From Trichuris trichiura (Eukaryota; Nematoda; Enoplea; Trichinellida; Trichuridae), in assembly GCA_037903355.1 (NCBI GenBank), contig JBAJFE010000005.1, positions 1,116,001 through 1,180,000 of the forward strand: a stretch of DNA of 64,000 nucleotides, in the 5' to 3' direction. The notes beneath the pieces are model-generated. The model saw nothing but the letters and a program-made list of their open reading frames with translations. It was not told where the DNA came from and searched no databases. Below are positions 23,470 through 37,300 of this stretch, piece after piece (within the stretch, counting starts at the first letter, position 1; each line of letters opens with the position of its first letter). The translations under genes were made by a program, and so were the position numbers.

Positions 23470-25245
23470 GCTCCGCCCGTAACCGCCCCTCCCCTCGTTC
23501 GAGGAGCAGGAGCGGCGAGTAACTGCCGCTCCCCTCGTTCGAGGGACAGGAGCGGCGACAAACCGCTCCTCCCCTCGCTGGAGGAGCAGGAGCGGCGACA
23601 AACCGCTCCTCCCCTCGCTGGAGGAGCAGGAGCGGCGAGTAACCGCCCCTCCCCTCGTTCGAGGGACAGGAGCGGCGAGTAACCGCCCCTCCCCTCGTTC
23701 GAGGGACAGGAGCGGCGACAAACCGCCCCTCCCCTCGTTCGAGGGACAGGAGCGGCGACAAACCGCCCCTCCCCTCGTTCGAGGGACAGGAGCGGCGACA
23801 AACCGCCCCTCCCCTCGTTCGAGGGACAGGAGCGGCGAGTAACCGCCCCTCCCCTCGTTCGAGGGACAGGAGCGGCGGCAAACCGCTCCTCCCCTCGCTG
23901 GAGGAGCAGGAGCGGCGACAAACCGCTCCTCCCCTCGTTCGAGGGACAGGAGCGGCGAGTAACCGCCCCTCCCCTCGGTCGAGGGACAGGAGCGGCGAGT
24001 AACCGCCCCTCCCCTCGCTGGAGGAGCAGGAGCGGCGAGTAACCGCCCCTCCCCTCGTTCGAGGGACAGGAGCGGCGAGTAACTGCCGCTCCCCTCGTTC
24101 GAGGGACAGGAGCGGCGACAAACCGCTCCTCCCCTCGCTGGAGGAGCAGGAGCGGCGACAAACCGCCCCTCCCCTCGTTCGAGGGACAGGAGCGGCGGCA
24201 AACCGCCCTCCCCTCGCTGGAGGAGCAGGAGCGGCGACAAACCGCTCCTCCCCTCGTTCGAGGGACAGGAGCGGCGAGTAACCGCCCCTCCCCTCGTTCG
24301 AGGGACAGGAGCGGCGAGTAACCGCCCCTCCCCTCGCTGGAGGAGCAGGAGCGGCGAGTAACCGCCCCTCCCCTCGTTCGAGGGACAGGAGCGGCGACAA
24401 ACCGCCCCTCCCCTCGTTCGAGGGACAGGAGCGGCGAGTAACCGCCCCTCCCCTCGCTGGAGGAGCAGGAGCGGCGAGTAACCGCCCCTCCCCTCGTTCG
24501 AGGGACAGGAGCGGCGACAAACCGCCCCTCCCCTCGTTCGAGGGACAGGAGCGGCGAGTAACCGCCCCTCCCCTCGTTCGAGGGACAGGAGCGGCGACAA
24601 ACCGCCCCTCCCCTCGTTCGAGGGACAGGAGCGGCGACAAACCGCCCCTCCCCTCGTTCGAGGGACAGGAGCGGCGACAAACCGCCCCTCCCCTCGTTCG
24701 AGGGACAGGAGCGGCGACAAACCGCCCCTCCCCTCGTTCGAGGGACAGGAGCGGCGACAAACCGCCCCTCCCCTCGTTCGAGGGACAGGAGCGGCGGCAA
24801 ACCGCTCCTCCCCTCGCTGGAGGAGCAGGAGCGGCGACAAACCGCTCCTCCCCTCGTTCGAGGGACAGGAGCGGCGAGTAACCGCCCCTCCCCTCGCTGG
24901 AGGAGCAGGAGCGGCGAGTAACCGCCCCTCCCGTCGTTCGAGGGACAGGAGCGGCGAGTAACCGCCCCTCCCCTCGTTCGAGGGACAGGAGCGGCGAGTA
25001 ACCGCCCCTCCCCTCGCTGGAGGAGCAGGAGGGGCGGCAAACCGCTCCTCCCCTCGCTGGAGGAGCAGGAGCGGCGAGTAACCGCTCCTCCCCTCGTTCG
25101 AGGGACAGGAGCGGCGAGTAACCGCCCCTCCCCTCGTTCGAGGGACAGGAGCGGCGAGTAACCGCCCCTCCCCTCGTTCGAGGGACAGGAGCGGCGACAA
25201 ACCGCCCCTCCCCTCGCTGAAAGAGCAGGAGCGGCGGTGAACCGC
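23470..25245. repeat. GC-rich 40-bp minisatellite, about 44 copies
   Basis: Tandem 40-bp units such as AACCGCCCCTCCCCTCGTTC plus GAGGGACAGGAGCGGCGAGT. Units differ mainly at two sites: CGTTCGAGGGACAG versus CGCTGGAGGAGCAG, and GAGTAA versus GACAAA/GGCAAA. The first form contains CCCTCGTTCGAGGG, able to form a hairpin. One unit (near 24,205) lacks a C. Decayed copies extend into 23,280-23,470 and 25,245-25,375. All three minus-strand frames are open for long stretches (677, 560 and 433 codons) because 40 is not a multiple of 3 and the unit has no minus-strand stop in any frame. There is no ATG at the head of the longest frame, so coding is unlikely. Confidence 0.97.
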
Positions 25246-25379
25246 TCCCACTCCCGCGCAGTGTGTCAGAGCGGTGACTGATCGCTCAATTCCTTACGGA
25301 TGGTGCAACAGCGGCTGTTTAGCCGCGGTGCGCCTTCCCGAAGGTGTCGGAGCGATGAGTAACCGCTCTGACGACCGCG

Positions 25380-28300
25380 AAAATGCATGCACATGCAAGG
25401 AACTACTTCCCAGCTATTCATACAACAAAGAATTCATGCAAATTGCAATTGCTCCAGTAACCAAAAGCACAAGCATAACACCTATACAGATACGCTAACA
25501 TGCATAAAAATGCAAGAGCATAGTTGCCGCGCAAAGTACATGCACCCTCGCCGAAAATGTGAAGCCAACGAAACAAAAGAGCGAACTCGCATTCACTGAA
25601 GGAACATGTGCATCATGCAACCTGAAGCCTATACCGTCCTCACTAAACAAGAAGCTTTTTTTTCCTATCAAAATTTGTATACTTTTCATTTCTTTTTACG
25701 GAAGTGCGCTAAATATCAGACGTTTAATAAGGCAGTTTATATTGAGAACAAACTATTAACCGTCTTCACCGTTTTCATTAAAGCCATTGCAAAGCAACAG
25801 TATACGGTTAAGCATTCCCGGAGGATGAACGGAAACTACCTTAGAGGGGACGTATAAACAATCGGTCATCTTACCATTTCGGCTCAGATATTTTATGGTG
25901 CCACGATTTTGAACATTATTCTTATTCTCGTATTAATAAACGTTGTGAAATATTATGGCCTTTTTCTTTGTTGACCATTATCATTCTTTTTCATTGCTTT
26001 AGTCCTCTGAAAACTACTATTTCTTGTCCTTCCTTAAGGAAAGTCATAGTTGATTGAAACCGAAAGAACAGCAGCTTTCTATTTCCCTTTTCTATTGAGA
26101 ATGTTTATGAAGCCTTGAAGAAAAGATTTGCGCAAGCAGAGTATGGTAGATCGTACCATTCTAAGCGTATAAGTGAGAGAGATTGGAACCGCTGGGAACT
26201 GTAAGGAATCTTATTTCATGAAAGTTTAAATTAGAAAATCTTCTGATAGAATAGTAGTCGCGGTACATAGCAAACTGAATAGCGAATTTGTCTTTCGTAA
26301 ACTGGAAATTGTGGAATGGACAGATGCACAAGATATAAAAGTCTATCGACGCCTAACGAATTCCTTTATGTGTATAAAGTACTCATTGCCCTAAGCCGAC
26401 GGGACTTACACATAGTATCGCATCCTGCACAAGTAACATTGACGTTAAGGACTTTTTGATAGAGCAAACAAGGGTACTCACAATTTAACAAAAGTGGCTT
26501 AGAGAAAACATCGTGGCACTAGTAGATCCACATAATACACCTGGATGAAAGAGAAGATCTAAGGTTACCTAGCCAAGAAAATGAACTTTATGAATTGTTC
26601 CAGAGCTCACAAAGGCTCAGTCTTACGGCAGCAACAATGGATGGGAAAACTTAGATTAGTGCACTGCAATAGTGTACGAAGTTAGGGCTGGGCGTTCACC
26701 CTCTTGTATTGGAGAGATGAGAACTAGCCTTCCCAACAATATTAAGCAGAATGAAAAGTACTTTCGGCAATGTAAGAACATCAAAGATAGGCTCAAAAGG
26801 ATAAATAAAGGTTAATCTGGGAGATCTTTATATCTGGTTCAACGAACGCTTCTGGAAAAACCATAACGGTATCTACGCTCATCCGACATGCGGCAAAAAC
26901 GCTATGTCCAGCGGAATCCTAACGAACTTTGCATAGGAAGGCAATGTATACTCATTGAGCTAAAGCGAGTGGACAAAAGCCTAGCAGAAACGAAGACAAA
27001 GGCGTTAACCTAAGAAACGGCAGCCTAAACATCATTGAAAAACTGTTCCAGCCAAAAGAAAATCTATGAAATTCTTATTTTGCTTCCTGTCTTGGAGAGA
27101 TATTGTGAAAAGATTTGGCGAAGTAGCGAAGGCGAGAGAAGAAACTATGCTACAGTAATGGCAAGCAAAGTAAGAAAAATATGTTAGACTTCGTTTACAC
27201 GATGAAAAACAACCTTGAAAATTATGACGTCTCAATTTGATTTCGCAAGGCGCAACTGAAGTGGTATTTTTGTCTTCGTTAAGACATTTAACCATAACGT
27301 TGCTCGCAATTGCTATCGACTTCAACTAAGCCGGCGAAGACGGAGTGCCATTTGTCCACAAGGACAGTTGGGTTATCAACTAACGAACACTGAGTGTGGA
27401 CATGTCACTTTCGTAAAATGAAAAAAAGACCGTAGAGTTTTCAAGGCTTATAAGTCGATGAGAACTTTAAATGCGTTGCAATTCTCATTATAAAAATCAG
27501 AAAACTCCTGTTAGGGCGAAGGAATAAAACGACGAGCATCTATCGTAAAATAAAAATTGCCTACAACGTGAAAACGTAAGGAGTCGTTAAACAGTGTTAG
27601 GTATTGAATCTAAACTATGAGAGACGTTATTTCGTAAGGAGAGCGTAAAAATTCGTTGCTTTGTACGGATGCAAACGGTCTCTGTAAACCTTTACCGACG
27701 GTGGTGACGTGATGAACGACTCGTGTCTATCAGAGGCAAGCAGTTGTCTAAGAGGTAAAATATTGCTATTCCACCACTATCACGAAGAATACTCATCGAC
27801 TGCTTATTTGCAGGACCGCTTATACGAGAGGAAATAAAAGAAATGGTCAAGAAAAGTAAAGCCAGAGGACACTTGTGAAGGAAGAAAATTAAGAAACAAA
27901 AGTCCGTTTAATTAAAAGGCTGATAATGAATGTTTTGTGCCAAACAAAAAAAGAAATGGGATTCAAAGAAAGGGAACAAACTATAGGAAAGAAGCCAGCT
28001 GAGAGTGACTACTCATTTGCGGCTGCGTCAGATTGCCTCTAAAAGGGAACATATGTGCAATTTCAATCTTTATTCCTCGCCCAGTGTTTCTTTCTTTATG
28101 AGCTTTGCCCTGTATTTTGGACAAGGAGCGTCCGGAGTGAATGAAGCGATAGAGTTTTAAAGAAACGGATTGCTTCCGTACAAAGCAATCAATTGAGGGA
28201 ATGGGCCATTACATAAACACTTTTTCATTGTTTATAGGCAATTACCAATTGTTCATTATGCCTCACTCAAATGCTGACTATGTACATGTTACTGAGTAAA

Positions 28301-29570
28301 CTGTTGCGTCTTATGGCAACTACTTTTTGAAGTAATTGAACAACAGTTAGCGGACTAAGAGTATTAATAATTTAGGTCTTCTTTACTTTCCATTATGTCA
28401 TGTACATTGAATGACAACTTTAAAGCAGCAAGAACATTAACTTTCATTGGGAAAACTATTCTTTCCTAACTTTTCAACCAATAATTGCTTATTAATTATT
28501 CTTATAAAAACCTGTTGTACACAACGCCAGTCACTATTATACTAAATCTAACTATACTTCTACCTCCTAAGTTCTTACGCTAAAGCACGAATAATGGCTT
28601 CTAAAAGCAAATTTATCTCTTACTCTCTCTAGTTCAACTTTAAAAATGATCATTCATATTCTAAAAGAAACACAATAAGTTTCAAAAACGCTTCTTACCT
28701 GAAGTTGTCGTTCCTTCTTCAAGTTCCTGTCGCGGTTGGTTTGCGTCCGCATTTGTGTGACGTCGAAAAGCGAATTTTTCCATGGTTGACCGTGGCGATG
28801 AAGTCTATGAACGTTAACATGTACAGAAGGCGACGGAAAATGTAAATAACGCAGATATAGAGAAACGTGGTGGCGGAAAGGCGAAAATCTTTATGACGTT
28901 TGGCAAGGCAAAAGCAGTCTACCTACGAAAAGCGGACGTGTAATACTGATAATAACAGCTATTGCAGCAGCTTTGGCGAAAAGATAAGAAGTGTTCCATG
29001 CAAATTATTTGCAATGTGATAAGCTTATCTGCGAGCTGCCGTGGCATAGTTCAAGTGGTTTTTAGTGTAAAAGAGATTATGCCAACGCTACCAAATAATT
29101 GTTTATCGTCGCGAAAACCGTAAATGTTAAAGAAATCTGTTACAAGAGGACCACCGGATATTAACGTTGTGAGCGCATTGTCAAATTGAGGTTTACCAAG
29201 TGCTTACCTAAAGAACCAAATGGATAATGCCTTCGCCGAAATGTGTTGAAAAACGGGCTTTTCATTCAGCAATGGAACGCAACTTTTGAGACCTACCAGT
29301 AACCGTCTTTGGCACAATGCGTAATGGCGGAGGAATGAAAAAGAAGGGGTCCCGGATAGGGTTAAATATTGATCATTTAGGTAAATATTTGACGACAAAT
29401 CGTGCAGGAAACTCCGCTACAAATCGAAGGACGAAACCATGATAAAATCAGGTCAAGTGGAGGACAACAGCTTACGCAAATAATGAAACAAGGAACTTTT
29501 ACGTAACGCTTCGCATTACCAGCTTGCATCTGCGTACCGATACAGTTTGCAGCGTCATTTCTCGTTCCAA
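25380..29570. other. Gene-poor stretch
   Basis: Short frames occur on both strands (for example an ATG-started 83-codon plus frame at 25,606-25,857), but none shows splice structure or a recognisable family. No clear repeat is seen. Confidence 0.3.
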
Positions 29571-29739
29571 TGGGGTCAAGCTTGGGCTTAGGGTATCAAA
29601 ATTACACGAAAACTATATGGGAAGCAGATTACAGGAATTTTAAACCTAAACGTAACATCGAACCTACTCTAACAAAAGAAAAGAGTGCGAGGTTGGTAGT
29701 CTATGGGACGAGGCAAATCGGAATAGTCCAAAAGTTGCC

Positions 29740-30290
29740 TTGTTGTTTACTTCTCTCTGATCTGGTTTGCTTTCTTTTCCTTTTTTCTGATTTGGCTTTT
29801 TTCTTCCTGACTTTTTTCTTCTTCGTCTTCTTTTAGTTATTCAACATTGCGTTGTCCCCTTCTGTTCGCCGTGGGTGTGCCATTCATTTCGGTCTGCCGC
29901 AAGTCTACTGCTTGATATCGTCACTTTTCGACCTTCTCTTCCGTGCGTTTTTCTGATTTATAATTTCTTCCTATCTCGTTTGTTGCTATTCGCTCTCCAT
30001 TTTTTGATCTTCATTCACGTTTTCTTCTGCTTTCAGTTATTCCTTCGTTGTTTGCTTCATTTTTCCTGTTTTTCTTCTTACACATCCATTTTGGTAAATT
30101 CTTTGCTTTTTCGCTTCTTTATGTCATATTTCTGTTTCTTCTCTATGTATCTGTTTTGGTAGCGCCACCTTTTCTTCTCCGGTGTTCTCGCTACCTTAAA
30201 ATCTTTTATTGTTGGTTTTGCCTCCTCTCTGTTTCTATCCTCTTTGTAATGGCTGTTTAAGTCTATCAAGTATCCAATGTTTTTTTGTTC
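29740..30290. repeat. Long pyrimidine-rich tract
   Basis: About 550 bp strongly enriched for T and C on the plus strand (CTTTTTTCTTCTTCGTCTTC and similar). It opens frames on both strands that look like low-complexity artefacts. Confidence 0.55.
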
Positions 30291-31161
30291 GTTTGCCATT
30301 ACGCATTGCTATGTTGACGGTATGTTGTAGGTGGGAAAATCTGTGCACTCAATTGGTAAAGAAAGAGAATTGTCTTCTGTGTTTTCAAGAAATTCGATTG
30401 ACCGTCGATAACAACAACTTCTTCTAGCAAGAAGCCTTGAACATTAGTTAGCGATACAACGCGGAGAGTTTATGCCAGCGGTAGGAAACGTCCGACCTGC
30501 GAGATTATTCCATCCGGTCCTCAAAACATTCCCTCTCACCAACTGAGGCAACCGCACATGGATGCGAGATTCAGTGAAATGTGACTGTGGGACCTTATTT
30601 TTTGAAAATGCGATACACTCGTTGTACGTGAATCATAGTAATAACATAAACCTTGCGTAACAAGCAGACAGCATCAGCCTGGCTAGGAAGACTGCCCTGC
30701 TGTCGGCTCTCTGTCGACAAACCGATGTCGTTAGTCTTCGGAGGCAAGAACTAAGCTGCACTAGTGTGCGCGTCAGTAGCGTGGACCATTGGCCGCCTAC
30801 CGACCCAAAGTATTATTCTTATCTCGCCTTATCGCTTTGTTCGAAGGGTAACTTACATGAACATACGTGCAAACAATGCAGGCTATGTCCTTTGGTGGAG
30901 TATTCTGTATGTCTCGCGAATGGTCTTACAAGCGTCCGAACGGCTCGCGGCAGCAAAAAGGTTCCTTAGCCTCGGTTTATGCAACAATAACATGCAATTA
31001 GTCAGTGTCACATGCAGGGAAAACCCGGAATACTTCACTCCTTATATGCACGAAACCTTTGTGAGAGTTAGTGCGACGTACTAATGGAAGCAATGACCCT
31101 AATGAAAGCTGCTATCAAGGAGAGAAAAGCCGAAACTCTCAGACGTAACTGTTCCTAGATC

Positions 31162-31550
31162 TTGAAGACGGGGTGCTTCTTAACGGGGCAATGGATTTTC
31201 ATCACTACTTCATACGGTATGTTTTCTTGCCTGTTGATGGGTTCTGAAATTAAACCGAAGCAAATGCCCTACCAACGGATGGATGAGCAATTATTAAGGA
31301 AAAATACAGAACAAGTACTTAAACAGTTCGGAGCTTTCGGGACTAACCCTGTCCCGTCGTCAGCGATGACCATTACCACCATCGCTGACGACGGGACAAG
31401 GTTAGTCCCGAAAGCTCCGAACTGTTTAAGTACTTGTTCTGTATTTTTCCTTAATAATTGCTCATCCATCCGTTGGTAGGGCATTTGCTTCGGTTTAATT
31501 TCAGAACCCATCAACCGGCAAGAAAACATACCGTATGAAGTAGTGATGAA
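31162..31550. mobile_element. Inverted dimer of a PLE tail with 15-bp TSD
   Basis: A near-perfect palindrome centred near 31,382. The left arm is 31,162-31,380; the right arm is its reverse complement, lacking the outermost ~36 bp. Each arm carries an outward-facing hammerhead-like core: minus at 31,329-31,364 and plus at 31,383-31,419 (CTGACGA, stem GGGAC/GTCCC, GAAAGCTCCG). The direct repeat AACTGTTCCTAGATC flanks the element at 31,147-31,161 and 31,551-31,565, which proves one insertion event. The ~105-codon plus frame and ~86-codon minus frame across it are palindrome artefacts. Confidence 0.85.
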
Positions 31551-32564
31551 AACTGTTCCTAGATCAAGAAATTAAAGCACCTACGATTACAGAGTATCGT
31601 GCTCACACACTCTACAACCCACGATGCCATGTCCGAAGTAATAGTTCTCTTACGTTAAGAAGGTATTTTCAATGTCATATATTAAGCTTTGAAGGTGGCA
31701 TTTTTGTAAAAATTTTAAGAAATTGCTATCCTTTCTACAAAACATTTCTTAGGACCGTTCGTTGTAATAGTTACTTAATTTGGATAGAGAGCTCAAGTCA
31801 GCAAAATATAGACAATAAAATCAGCCGCTATGGATGCCTAATTTTATGGCCATATAGAATAAAAGAGTCAAGACAAAGACAGGTCAATACTTTACAATGC
31901 GTTTAAAATAACGAAAATTTTGCTTCCCTGCGTGACACTCGCATCGTTGTGCACTCTATTATTGCCACAGAAGAATGGCTCAGAGACGTCACAAACGCTT
32001 GTTCAAAGTACCGAACTAAACCTTCGATGAAAATTATTAATACCAGCACTGTTTACGTCATTTCACACTTTCGTTCTTAAACTTAGAAACTGATGATGCG
32101 GACGACCCCTAAGCTTTTTGATTGAAATAAGCAAAATTTACATTTGAACGACCTTTCTGCAAGGTCTTAAAATATCAAATTCTGGAGTTCTTCATTTTCT
32201 CACCAATCTAATAACGCATACATATATCAAGGTCACGACGTACGAGATAAGTGGAAGGAAGACAACTGTCGAAAAAAACTTTGACAACATAAAACCCAAG
32301 ACATTTTGACTTCTACGTAATGAAGACAGTAGATTAGTCTCTTCGCGTACTAGAGTCTAATGACTGATGAAAGAGTCTACATGTTGTACGAATTGTACAC
32401 GCAACAACACTGAATGCCTATAGCAAAATAATCAGAGAAAAATAATGATACAATAAAAGGTCTCGAAAATGTGATGTTTTTGTACGGGAAGTAAGTTTTC
32501 ATATTAAAGTGTCTTTATTACGGATCATGTGTTCCGTTGGAATGTAAATTGAACATAAATTTCC

Positions 32565-32600
32565 CAAAGCTTCCAGGTCTGTCGCGACCCGTCTTCAGCG
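32565..32600 (-). ncRNA. Hammerhead-like core, degenerate
   Basis: The minus strand reads CTGAAGACGGGTCGCGACAGACC then GGAAGCTT. Stem GGGTC/GACC is still possible, but the first G of GAAA is displaced. Probably an old PLE tail. Confidence 0.35.
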
Positions 32601-34222
32601 GTCAAACGATGAGTACAGTATGTGGGGCGAGGTTAATCCTCAATCGCTTTCTAACTGTTTAAAACGAGAGTTTTAAAGTTTTTTTCTTCTGTGTCTGTCA
32701 GTTGCCACTTCCTTAGTTTTGTATTCTTGTAGAAACTGTTCCGTGTATATATTGATTTATTGTTTATTTTCTTCTATCGTCACTTGAGGAGCAATGTTTC
32801 AGCGGTCTAACACACGGAAAAATACAGCAAAAGTTCCTATATTTTAATTAGTTTTAACAATTAAGAGAAAAAGTCTTTCCAGAAGCTATATGCCAAGCAC
32901 GAAATCATAGAATGCAAGGGAATGATTGAACCGATACTAGCAATAAATGAAACAACGACCACTGTTACTTTGAAAATCACAAACATTGACGGGAAAAACG
33001 ATGTTGTATAGAAGGAATTTCAGGGCGAAATTTCACTGCTTTGTAGCATCAGCAGAACTGTATTGAGCATGAAAACTATTAGAAGCTGAGCTACAGAGCG
33101 AATTATTTCAACAGTAATTCAACGAAACAAAATGGAAAAGAAAAATAACGGTTATAAGTTCATATTTTTATAAGTGATAGCAACAGAAAACGAGCCATTC
33201 GTACCCTAAGCGGTAAAAGAGTTCAAATGGTCCCGCCTGGAGAACACTCCATCGATGGACATTCTTTTCGAGATGCATTTATTTGTTACCGAAAACGAAA
33301 CGTACCCAGTCAAACGACACCGAAAGGTTTCCTCGTCGAATCATGAACACGTTATTATGTCACCTTTATAATTTCTTCTTTACCGTATTCTGACTCACAA
33401 GTTTTACTTACAGGTCAGCGAGTTCAGTTATGAGAGTGGAAAGCATAACTCATTTTTTTACGCCATTATAGTAAATGACTTTTTCGCGCTGACCGGTTTT
33501 AGAATCGAATACGACTTTGATCATCTTAGCCGAAGAAGGCAAGAATGTAGTAGGGATTCCATGAAGTTTCGTTCACTGACACCTCTTTCAACATATCGTG
33601 ACGACAATTTCAACAATTACTTAGGAAAATGAAAACGGTAGAAGAGCTAATACATTTATGCTTTCGCAAGCAGATCAAAGAGTACAAGAAAGAGTGAAGC
33701 TTCCACTTAGCAAAGGAAAAGGTACAACGAAGAATACTGCCATGAGCAACAATTCCATTGCCTAACACATAACCTGAATCGCAAACTATCGAAAATAAAC
33801 AACAACAAAGCAGAAGTTACAGTAGAACGCTTAATCAAACAGATTGCATCAACGAAGACGCTGAAAACTTGACTTCGTACGCTGCAGCAAACGAGATGCA
33901 ACAGCAAACTCTGAACTTCTAGAATTAATACTTTCGGCAGATGATTCGATATACTTTGTAAACTGACCGCGTTCGTATCGTCGACAGATCGTTTTAGTTG
34001 ATGATTTGTTTAATTTACGTTCGCAATTGCGTTTTTCATAAAATCACCTGTCGACAAAACGGTAGTCACAGATAGGCTGCAACCGTTAAATAATTTTTTG
34101 GATAGGGAAAGATTAAAATTTCCCGTCGTCTCTCATAGCAAACACTTAACAACCAATGAAGTTACACCTTCATGGCAACGTTCCTGTGCTGCTAGACCCG
34201 TCGATAAATAGGTCTTTATACT

Positions 34223-34260
34223 GCGGAGATTTCGGGTTAACCCTCGACCCATCATCAGCA
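34223..34260 (-). ncRNA. Hammerhead-like core
   Basis: The minus strand reads CTGATGA, then T, stem GGGT/ACCC with an 8-nt loop, then GAAATCTCCG. The core bases are intact. The surrounding sequence differs from the 31-kb family, so it may be another subfamily. Confidence 0.42.
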
Positions 34261-34399
34261 GGAAAGAATTAGTAAAAAAAAATTAACTAGCAAAAACTGG
34301 CCAAGTCACCATCAAACCAAAGTGGAGCAATTATAAATGATCCGTGTCCCTTCAACCCTTCGTAGAAGCATGGACTAATCAGCATCGATGAAACGTGGA

Positions 34400-37300
34400 C
34401 CAATCGGCACTGACTAGGGAACTTTCATCCAACTCAGTTAGCATCAGTTTATTCGTCGGTATTTGCAGTGTTTTCAACGTAAATGCAAAAAGCCTTTTTA
34501 CTGAAATTCACTTTCATGCTTTAGAGAAAACATTTAGCTTCAGAGTAAACGGCTGGCAAAAGTTAGTTTCCCGCGCTTTACCCAGTAAACTGCCTTATAC
34601 CTGAAGCAGGTACAGAACTAGACTAATCAGAAGTCACACTGCTTCGAACTTGCCTTACAAAGGGAAGAGAAATGTGTGATAGACGAAGACAGGTGACAGC
34701 ACGAGCATCACTTATCAGATAACTCAACAATCAATAAAACAATTCTACGAGAAAATATTCCTTAAAAAAATAATCTTTGACGTACTATCTTTAACATACA
34801 ATTACGGGATGTGTGTTAAGGGATGTACAGGTTTTCATGCTCGATGCATCTTACTTATTATCCTTCCGAACATGGACGAGGCGTTCCACGAGATTTCCTG
34901 AATGCTCCGTTTCATGGGCAAATGTCTTTCACCACTGAAGAAAAAACAACCGTATGTCCCCTTTCATAGGCATAAATTTGATGAACAGATCTCTAAGCGG
35001 GATGAAGACGACAATATACGGAAGACGTCCAATTCGGAAAGGTGTTTGACTTTCCAATCTCATCTACGACAGTCCGCTATGATAGCGAACCTCTGAAGTA
35101 CAGGAGATCGTGCAATGGCATTATGTGACAGTGATTTCATTGATGACGAATTAAATCACATATGAGAGACCATCAAAGAAAACGTTTTCTCCACCAACCT
35201 CATTGAAAACAACCATGCAAATGCCTCAGGCATTGTAGTCTATAGAATTACACGTCATATTTTCTTTAACCTTTTCTTATTAAATGGAGCTTCGGAAAAT
35301 GCCCAATAATGTTCAAACATGTTCAGTCGTATTTCGTTGCGCTTGCCCGTGTTCAAGCACGCGGTTCTTGTTCATCCACGTTCACTTTTGTTTGGGGCTT
35401 ACCAGATGCTACTCTCTTTCATGTAGGACTCATAAGCATCATTTAGGCTTGCGGGTTTTCATCAGAAGTAATCATGTTTGTAGCGTTTCGTTAATTTTTG
35501 ACGAGCTTGGTTCAGTTCTTCCACTATTGTACAGTTTTCTTCAATTATCCATTGAAATACTAGATGAGCTGAATCATAAACTGACACAGGAAATTGTTGT
35601 GGCAGACATACTGTAGGAATCAGCTAAGATAATGTGAACAAAGAGGGTGAAGTGATGTGATATTATGCGCAGAAAACGCATGTACTCTCTGAAGCTCATC
35701 ATGCATGTTCAAACGGATGGACAATGATGCAGCGTATGTTCATCTCTTCGCTCATTTTCATTCCAGAATATGACAATTATTGCCAACATTGACAATGATC
35801 TAGGATCTCCCCATTTTCATCTCAGTGTATAAGAAATTTTCAACCATACAGGCAAGGAGGATCACCTGTAACATTTCTGTCCTGTACGATGTGAGAAGAG
35901 TCGTACCGTGCTTTGTGGGGATATTCGCTCCATGCGGCAAGGATGCACTGCAGTGGTGGGGTCCTCTGTCTGATGCATGTAATGACCTGACGGCATACAG
36001 ACAGACGTTATCCACTGCTTGGCCCTTCTGCTGAGTGGAACAGACATACAGTTAGAAATCATTGACTGTTGGAAACTTGACGTTGGTGTATCCAATGCGT
36101 ACTAATCGTCTTCTGCCAGAAAATCTTCTCTCTAACAATCTTCACGCTGAGATTTTACAGACAGTGCCAGCGTCAGTCTAATGATTTGATAACCTTCATC
36201 TCTTCTTCTGCAGACAAGGAACGCAGCTAGACAACATTCAAGTCTGAGATGTGATAGGTAATACGGAGTGCTGCATAGACGAGTTGGCCATTCCTTAGTT
36301 CTCTTCCTGTGTCGATCAGACGCACAGATAGCGATCCACTTGTGAGCAGTAACACAGAGGCAGTTTTGCTATTTCCATGATTGAGCTTTCATAGGTAAAA
36401 TTCAAACTCATTGCTTATCGAATCTTGTTTTGCATTGTCTCAGACTGTGCTCGTCACGAAAGAACAGCTTCTGCATCCACTTTGGTATCACATTTTCACC
36501 TCCATTCATGACACTATTGGCGTCATTTCTATTGGTAGCTACGAAGTAACGGCGCAGTTCCCTTCCAAAGATCTTTCCTTTGTATATAGATTCTCCAACG
36601 ACGAGCATTCAGCATTTAAACGGAACAGTGATCCATAACAGTCAGACAGAATCGGTCGTTAAATGAAATCGAATAAGAGCACATTGAAATTGAGCCGTTT
36701 CATCCATCGGCAGAGATAAGGAGCAAGACAAAACGATAAGGCATAAACCATCCTGTCTTATCGTAGACGGCAAAACCAGTTTAACTACGAAAGCTTCAGT
36801 CACGGATAACAGTTTATAACAAGAATGAACCATTTTGCTTCTCGTTGCCAACTTGCCGCAATCGGTTCACTTTTTCTATACTCTCTGTTATGGCCATTTA
36901 GATGCGGTGATGAAGGGGAACAAATACAATTTTGACTAAGACTTACTGCGCTGTAACAAGGTGCAACATTTTGCTTCCCCTGAGATGTAAGGCTGCAAGG
37001 AAAAAGCAACTGCTCTTAAGGAAACCTTAAGGATACTCAACATAAAAGCTGTAAATTTGTAAAAACAATCCAATAATACGCATCTTTTTAAAAAATCAAA
37101 CTACCCGTCCGCGGTTGAATCTAAAATAGAGTAGCATAACACCTCTTAAAAAACAATATCTTTCCTGTTTCATGAATAGGAGTGTTAGTGTTGGATCGAA
37201 AAGGAACAGCTCTTCTTAGAACTTGACGCTATTTCTTTCCCGTCAAGGCCCTTTCGCTAAAAGCTTCCGAACATAATTGGTGTAACCAAGTTGTTACCCG

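Noticed and set aside
23218..25251. 677-codon Arg/Gly/Ser/Pro-rich minus-strand frame, and 560- and 433-codon frames beside it
   Set aside because: All are translations of the 40-bp minisatellite in three frames. The longest starts without ATG and no unique domain flanks it.
30764..31084. 106-codon plus frame just left of the PLE palindrome
   Set aside because: No recognisable motif, and another frame is equally open. It may be decayed element sequence.
31162..31529. 105-codon plus frame and 86-codon minus frame with nearly the same protein
   Set aside because: They are the two readings of the PLE palindrome.
34902..35096. 64-codon ATG-started plus frame with charged composition
   Set aside because: Isolated, with no homology or splice support.
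35800..36850. Cluster of 60-77-codon frames on both strands
   Set aside because: Both strands are equally open, no splice-consistent chain and no family match. I could not link them to eIF3f.
37240..37290. CCCGTCAAGGCCCTTTCGCTAAAAGCTTCCG resembling a ribozyme tail
   Set aside because: No CTGANGA box and no stem II.
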